Positions 24,498 through 27,911 of a stretch of 27,911 nucleotides of DNA are shown one piece after another (position 1 is the first letter of the stretch; each line of letters starts with the position of its first letter). The position numbers and the translations under genes were made by a program. Source of the stretch: CAZLQR01 sp964404095 (GTDB lineage Bacteria > Patescibacteriota > Microgenomatia > UBA1406 > GWC2-37-13); assembly GCA_964404095.1 (NCBI GenBank), contig CAYOIN010000013.1, forward strand, positions 1 through 27,911. Direction: 5' to 3'. Under the pieces are notes generated by a model. It made no database searches. It worked only from the letters and a program-made list of their open reading frames with translations, and was not told the origin of the DNA.

Positions 24498-26032
24498 AAT
24501 CCATCTTAGTTGCTCTCACCATTATTTTTCTGTCAGCCATACTATACGCATTGACGTTACGTGGTGTCCCTGGAAATCCTCCAATTAGCCGGTATAAAGA
24601 TGATCTTGATCACGCTACCAAGCCGTTTGAACTATCACCGGAGCGAGCCCGATTTGTACTCACTAGATCGCTAGCTGAAAATAAATCGTTCTCACTCAGT
24701 CCAGCTTTAACAATCGCAGCAACGCCTGATGTAGGATACAATGATGGGAAATTTTTCATTCTCTTTGCTCCGGGAGTATCTGTACTTGCGCTACCGCTCT
24801 ACCTTCTTGGAAACTGGCTAGGAGTTGCACAGGTTGCCTCCTTTGCAACTATTTCAATTTTTGCAATCGGTAACCTCTTATTGATATATTTAATTTCTAA
24901 AAAAATATTCAAAAGAAGCGACTCGACAGCAATCCTTTCTGCCCTTATATTCGGCTTTGCATCTACATCGTGGAGTTACGCAATAACTCTTTATCAACAT
25001 CATGTAACTTTGTTTTTCATCCTTTCTGGCTTTTTTTCTGCATGGCACTTTAAAACAGCAATGAAATATAAATGGCTATATTCATTGTATGTATGGTTTG
25101 CCTATGGAATGTCGATATTCTTCGACTACCCAAACATCATTCTCTTGACACCGGTAATGGCGTATCATTTACTATCCGCCTTTGATACTCAGAAACTTGC
25201 CACAAAGCTGAAACTTAGATTTAATTTCTCGTACTTACTCACGTCCATCATCTTTGTTCTACTTATATCCCTGCATGGTTTTTATAATAACGCTAATTTT
25301 GGCTCACCAACTAAATTAAGTGGTAGTATCCTCGACTATCAGGAGTACCAAAAGCAAAAAAAAGGACTTTTAAAAGAAGAGGCGCACACTGAAAAAATAA
25401 ACTCCTTTTTTCAAGAAACCCAATTCCCAAGCGGACTTTCAATTCTTACTGCGGGTGATGAGAGGGGAATCTTTCGCTATTCACCAATTTTTTTCTTAGC
25501 GGTAATCGGTATTTTATTCTCACTATCTCAAGGTAAACAGCAAACCGAAAACCACGCATTGCTTGGTATAGCGTTTGTGAATCTATTCCTGTACTCGAGC
25601 TGGGGAGATCCTTGGGGTGGTTGGGCGTATGGACCTCGTTATTTAATTCCCACCATGGCTGTTCTTTCTCTATTTATCGGTGTTTTGTTACAAAAGATTA
25701 AAAATGGATGGAGGAGTATTTTGTTACGCATCGCAACCGCGATTTTGTTTGCCTATTCAAGTGCTGTTGCGCTACTTGGCGCAATCACTAGCAATGCCAA
25801 CCCACCAAAGGTCGAGGCAAAACAGTTGATAGTGAAACTGTATGACCCTCTATTGAATATCAAATATTTCAATGAAGGAAAGAGTGGTAGCTATTTGTAT
25901 AACTCATTCTTGGCGAAGTACATGTCCTTACAAGAATTTGCGCTTATTATTTGGAGTACGCTAATGATTTTTGCTCTCATATTATTATTCATTGTCCCAC
26001 TGTTTGAAAAAAGTCATGCACCTAACGATTGA
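24494..26032 (+). CDS. GT-C-like polytopic membrane protein
   Basis: This 512-residue protein has about a dozen hydrophobic helices and a large loop after the first. The loop contains RYKDDLDHA, SPERARFVLTRSL and TPDVGYNDGKFF and then leads to APGVSVLALPLYLLG. The pattern of a first helix, an acidic outer loop and many helices is that of GT-C glycosyltransferases using polyprenyl-phosphate sugars on the outer face. SWGDPWGGWAYGPRYLIP near residue 375 is a loop often seen in these membrane proteins. I cannot assign a family number or a substrate. The start forms ATGA with the GT4 stop. It is the last AT-rich gene, and the next gene begins inside its 3' end with a different base composition. 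Confidence 0.75.
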   Translation: MKSILVALTIIFLSAILYALTLRGVPGNPPISRYKDDLDHATKPFELSPERARFVLTRSLAENKSFSLSPALTIAATPDVGYNDGKFFILFAPGVSVLALPLYLLGNWLGVAQVASFATISIFAIGNLLLIYLISKKIFKRSDSTAILSALIFGFASTSWSYAITLYQHHVTLFFILSGFFSAWHFKTAMKYKWLYSLYVWFAYGMSIFFDYPNIILLTPVMAYHLLSAFDTQKLATKLKLRFNFSYLLTSIIFVLLISLHGFYNNANFGSPTKLSGSILDYQEYQKQKKGLLKEEAHTEKINSFFQETQFPSGLSILTAGDERGIFRYSPIFFLAVIGILFSLSQGKQQTENHALLGIAFVNLFLYSSWGDPWGGWAYGPRYLIPTMAVLSLFIGVLLQKIKNGWRSILLRIATAILFAYSSAVALLGAITSNANPPKVEAKQLIVKLYDPLLNIKYFNEGKSGSYLYNSFLAKYMSLQEFALIIWSTLMIFALILLFIVPLFEKSHAPND

Positions 26033-27620
26033 TATTCCTACTAAAAAAATTCAGGATTGGCTTGATACCGTCTATCGAGAAACTCGGTGGCAGATCGTCA
26101 TTGCGGTAATTGCTGCCGTACTCAGCTGGAGCGCCATCGCATGGTCACTTGTGAATGACTACATCGTTGCCTATGGTGACGCTGAGTCACACTTGAATAT
26201 TGCGAAGCGTGTAATCAGCGGTCTCACTCCGGGCTTTGCACAGCTTGGTGGTATCTGGTTGCCACTTCCACACGTCATGATGTTGCCGTTCATCTGGTCC
26301 GACACACTCTGGCGAACAGGGCTTGCAGGGTCGATCGTTTCTTCGGTGAGTTATGTCGTAAGCGCGGTCTTCATCTTCAAAACGACCGGACTCCTCACTC
26401 GAAATCGTTGGGCTGGACTAGCGGCAAGCACAGTATTTATGACCAATCCGAACATTCTCTATATGCAGACGACACCGATGACCGAGCTTCCGCTCATCAT
26501 GTTCTTCACGCTCTCGATCTACTTCTTTCTACGATTCATCCGAAATGACAACTACATCTTCTCACTCGTCGCAGCTGCGTTCTTTGGATTTTGTGCAACA
26601 CTCACACGATATGATGGATGGTTCCTCGTCTTGTTTCAGGCGCTGACAATCATTGGAATGTATATTCGAAGTATCTTCATCGATAAAATCACTGCTTGGA
26701 AGAAACTTGAGGGTAAGCTCCTCATGTACGCAACACCGGCATTTTTTGGTATTCTGTTGTGGTTTGTCTGGGACTATCTCATTCTCGGCGACGCACTGTA
26801 CTTTACAAACTCTGAGTTCTCTGCAAAAGCGCAACAGGCAAACTGGCTCTCGAGAGGTGAGCTGCCGGCCTTCCATCACATCGGCACTGCAGTATCGTAC
26901 TATCTCGTTACGGCAATGAGTAATATCGGTATCGTGGCATTTCTCGTCGCCGCCGTGGGCTTCTTGTCCTATCTGTTTCACTCGCAGTCAAAGCATAGAT
27001 TTTTAACCGCATTCGTACTACTCACGCCCTTTATCTTTTATATTGTCACATTGTTTGTTGGCCAGTCGGTTATTTTTATTCCACATCTAACCACGACTGA
27101 CTTTGAGTGGAGACTGTTCAATGTACGGTATGGACTCATGGCGGTGCCGTTTGCTGCTATTTTTTGTGGATGGATTTGGGAGCGATCGAGACTTGGAGGA
27201 AAAGCCATCCTAGTTGGACTATTCGTCTTTCAGCTAATATTGTATGTCGTTGGTTATTCAAAGGTCATTACCTGGGAAGATGGTGTAAACGGACTTTCGC
27301 ATGCCAAACGGCCAATCGCAGAGCGGTGGATGCATGATCACTATGATCACGGGCTCGTTCTCATGGACGATTACGCTCGAACCGTGAGCTTGATCCGTAC
27401 CGGCATACCGATGCAGAACAGTATCTATGTGGGTAATAAGCCGTACTGGGCAGAGTCATTGGTCGCACCCGAACGGTATGCACGCTGGATCGTCATGCAG
27501 AAGAATGATACGGTCTGGAAAGCAATCTATGCTGACTCGAAGGTACGAGATCATCTTTTTAAATATTTTCAAAAGGTCTATACGTCACCGGAAATCCTCA
27601 TTTTTAGAAAAAATACCTAA
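26016..27620 (+). CDS. GT39/PMT-like GT-C membrane glycosyltransferase
   Basis: The 534-residue protein has an N-terminal cytoplasmic stretch, a first helix at about 26-46, then the outer-loop motif GDAESH with D55 and E57, the D-x-E or D-x-D acidic pair typical of GT-C enzymes, and about ten more helices. TPMTELPLIMFF and TRYDGWF are family-like. The final 120 residues (AERWMHDHYDHGLVLMDDYART onward) form a soluble outer domain. It probably transfers a sugar from a polyprenyl-phosphate donor to an envelope glycan or protein. The ATG at 26016 is preferred over 25971 because it reduces the overlap to 17 bases and starts at a hydrophilic N-terminus. GC content is higher than in the gene it overlaps. 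Confidence 0.82.
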   Translation: MHLTIDIPTKKIQDWLDTVYRETRWQIVIAVIAAVLSWSAIAWSLVNDYIVAYGDAESHLNIAKRVISGLTPGFAQLGGIWLPLPHVMMLPFIWSDTLWRTGLAGSIVSSVSYVVSAVFIFKTTGLLTRNRWAGLAASTVFMTNPNILYMQTTPMTELPLIMFFTLSIYFFLRFIRNDNYIFSLVAAAFFGFCATLTRYDGWFLVLFQALTIIGMYIRSIFIDKITAWKKLEGKLLMYATPAFFGILLWFVWDYLILGDALYFTNSEFSAKAQQANWLSRGELPAFHHIGTAVSYYLVTAMSNIGIVAFLVAAVGFLSYLFHSQSKHRFLTAFVLLTPFIFYIVTLFVGQSVIFIPHLTTTDFEWRLFNVRYGLMAVPFAAIFCGWIWERSRLGGKAILVGLFVFQLILYVVGYSKVITWEDGVNGLSHAKRPIAERWMHDHYDHGLVLMDDYARTVSLIRTGIPMQNSIYVGNKPYWAESLVAPERYARWIVMQKNDTVWKAIYADSKVRDHLFKYFQKVYTSPEILIFRKNT

Positions 27621-27626
27621 GTCACG

Positions 27627-27911
27627 ATGAAAAAGATCCTTAGCATACTCATACTCGCAGCTCTAATCGGCTTCGTGCGAATCGCTCATGCAAGCACACC
27701 ATTGTTTGATATTCAGTCGATCGATACCATGAAGTACTCGAGAGATGGTGCAAATAACAGTGGAGTTATTGATAAAATCCCAGAGCTTGTTGTGAAGATA
27801 TCCGCTCTTCATCCGACACATATCGCGGTAGCGACTCCATACGATGAGGAGTTCTTCCCGGTCTTGAAGCGGTGGGTACTCGAAGCACGCAAGCGAAATC
27901 TCAAGGTTTGG
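27627..27911 (+). CDS. secreted protein, 5' part only, possible TIM-barrel enzyme
   Basis: The reading frame opens 6 bases after the previous stop and runs off the window, giving 95 residues. MKKILSILILAALIGF followed by HAS is a signal peptide of about 22 residues. The mature part, IDTMKYSRD, then ALHPTHIAVATPYDEEFFPVLKRWVLEARKRNLKVW, has the strand-helix-strand rhythm of the first unit of a glycoside-hydrolase-like TIM barrel, where an agent is placed near a sugar. That fit is only suggestive. Its place directly after the glycan genes makes a surface enzyme acting on glycans reasonable. Nothing firmer can be said from the visible part. Confidence 0.7.
   Translation, partial: MKKILSILILAALIGFVRIAHASTPLFDIQSIDTMKYSRDGANNSGVIDKIPELVVKISALHPTHIAVATPYDEEFFPVLKRWVLEARKRNLKVW

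Larger units (their letters stand above)
18469..26032. other. AT-rich glycan cassette, possible acquired segment
   Basis: From the triple fusion to the first GT-C gene the DNA is visibly richer in A/T and in AAA/AAT codons than its flanks. As a spot check, bases 21601-21660 have 18 G/C of 60, while 26881-26940 in the next gene have 28 of 60. Both edges coincide with gene boundaries. No transposase, integrase or flanking repeat is seen. Confidence 0.55.

Noticed and set aside
26562..26981. 139-codon minus-strand open frame within the GT-C gene
   Set aside because: It has Cys-rich random-looking composition, antisense to a strong coding region, without a promoter-like site at its start.
1..27911. 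tRNA, rRNA, CRISPR array, insertion sequence or phage attachment site
   Set aside because: I saw no cloverleaf-like segment, no spaced direct-repeat array, no transposase or integrase and no terminal inverted repeats.

Overview
The window looks like part of a small-genome bacterium of the Candidate Phyla Radiation (Patescibacteria), most likely a Microgenomates-type lineage. This is inferred from dense packing, very short intergenic gaps, sortase and LysM surface proteins, many fused glycosyltransferases and short versions of core genes such as the DNA polymerase III delta subunit. No rRNA or marker protein is present to prove it. TGA is used as a stop (for example at 8516-8518 and 24495-24497), so the glycine-recoding UGA code of some CPR lineages does not apply.

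Layout. 106-3109: ruvC, phosphoglycerate mutase and an EamA-type permease. 3147-6848: two tandem paralogous secreted proteins, each a predicted seven-bladed beta-propeller followed by a fibronectin III-like domain and a LysM domain. 6845-9918: a PfkB-type sugar kinase on the minus strand, divergent from a compact holA and a phosphohexomutase. 9963-14956: a divergent membrane fatty-acid desaturase homologue, a sigma-70-family factor with unusual N- and C-terminal additions, and an unrecognised membrane protein. 15004-16118: a secreted LATTG-tagged protein followed directly by a sortase. 16176 to the window end: a long envelope-glycan locus. It holds a two-domain GT2 fusion, a 1119-residue flippase-GT4-GT2 fusion, a polysaccharide deacetylase, a methyltransferase, a GT4, two GT-C-type membrane proteins and the start of another secreted protein.

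How the genes may work together. The phosphohexomutase can supply hexose-1-phosphate for nucleotide sugars. The DPM1-like half of the 16176 protein could load sugars onto polyprenyl phosphate, and the two GT-C proteins are the kind that use such donors on the outer face. The triple fusion carries sugar-adding domains and a flippase in one chain. The deacetylase and methyltransferase would modify the product. The sortase anchors at least the LATTG protein, and the LysM proteins would bind peptidoglycan.

Two patterns run through the window. First, almost every gene that is not directly behind another has a TATAAT/TATACT-like -10 element only 5-15 bases before its start codon, and I see no convincing Shine-Dalgarno motif anywhere, which points to leaderless or near-leaderless mRNAs. 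Second, about 18469-26032 is visibly more AT-rich than both flanks, suggesting an imported or swapped polysaccharide cassette. There is no gene-free stretch over 300 bases. I found no tRNA, rRNA, CRISPR, insertion sequence or convincing terminator.
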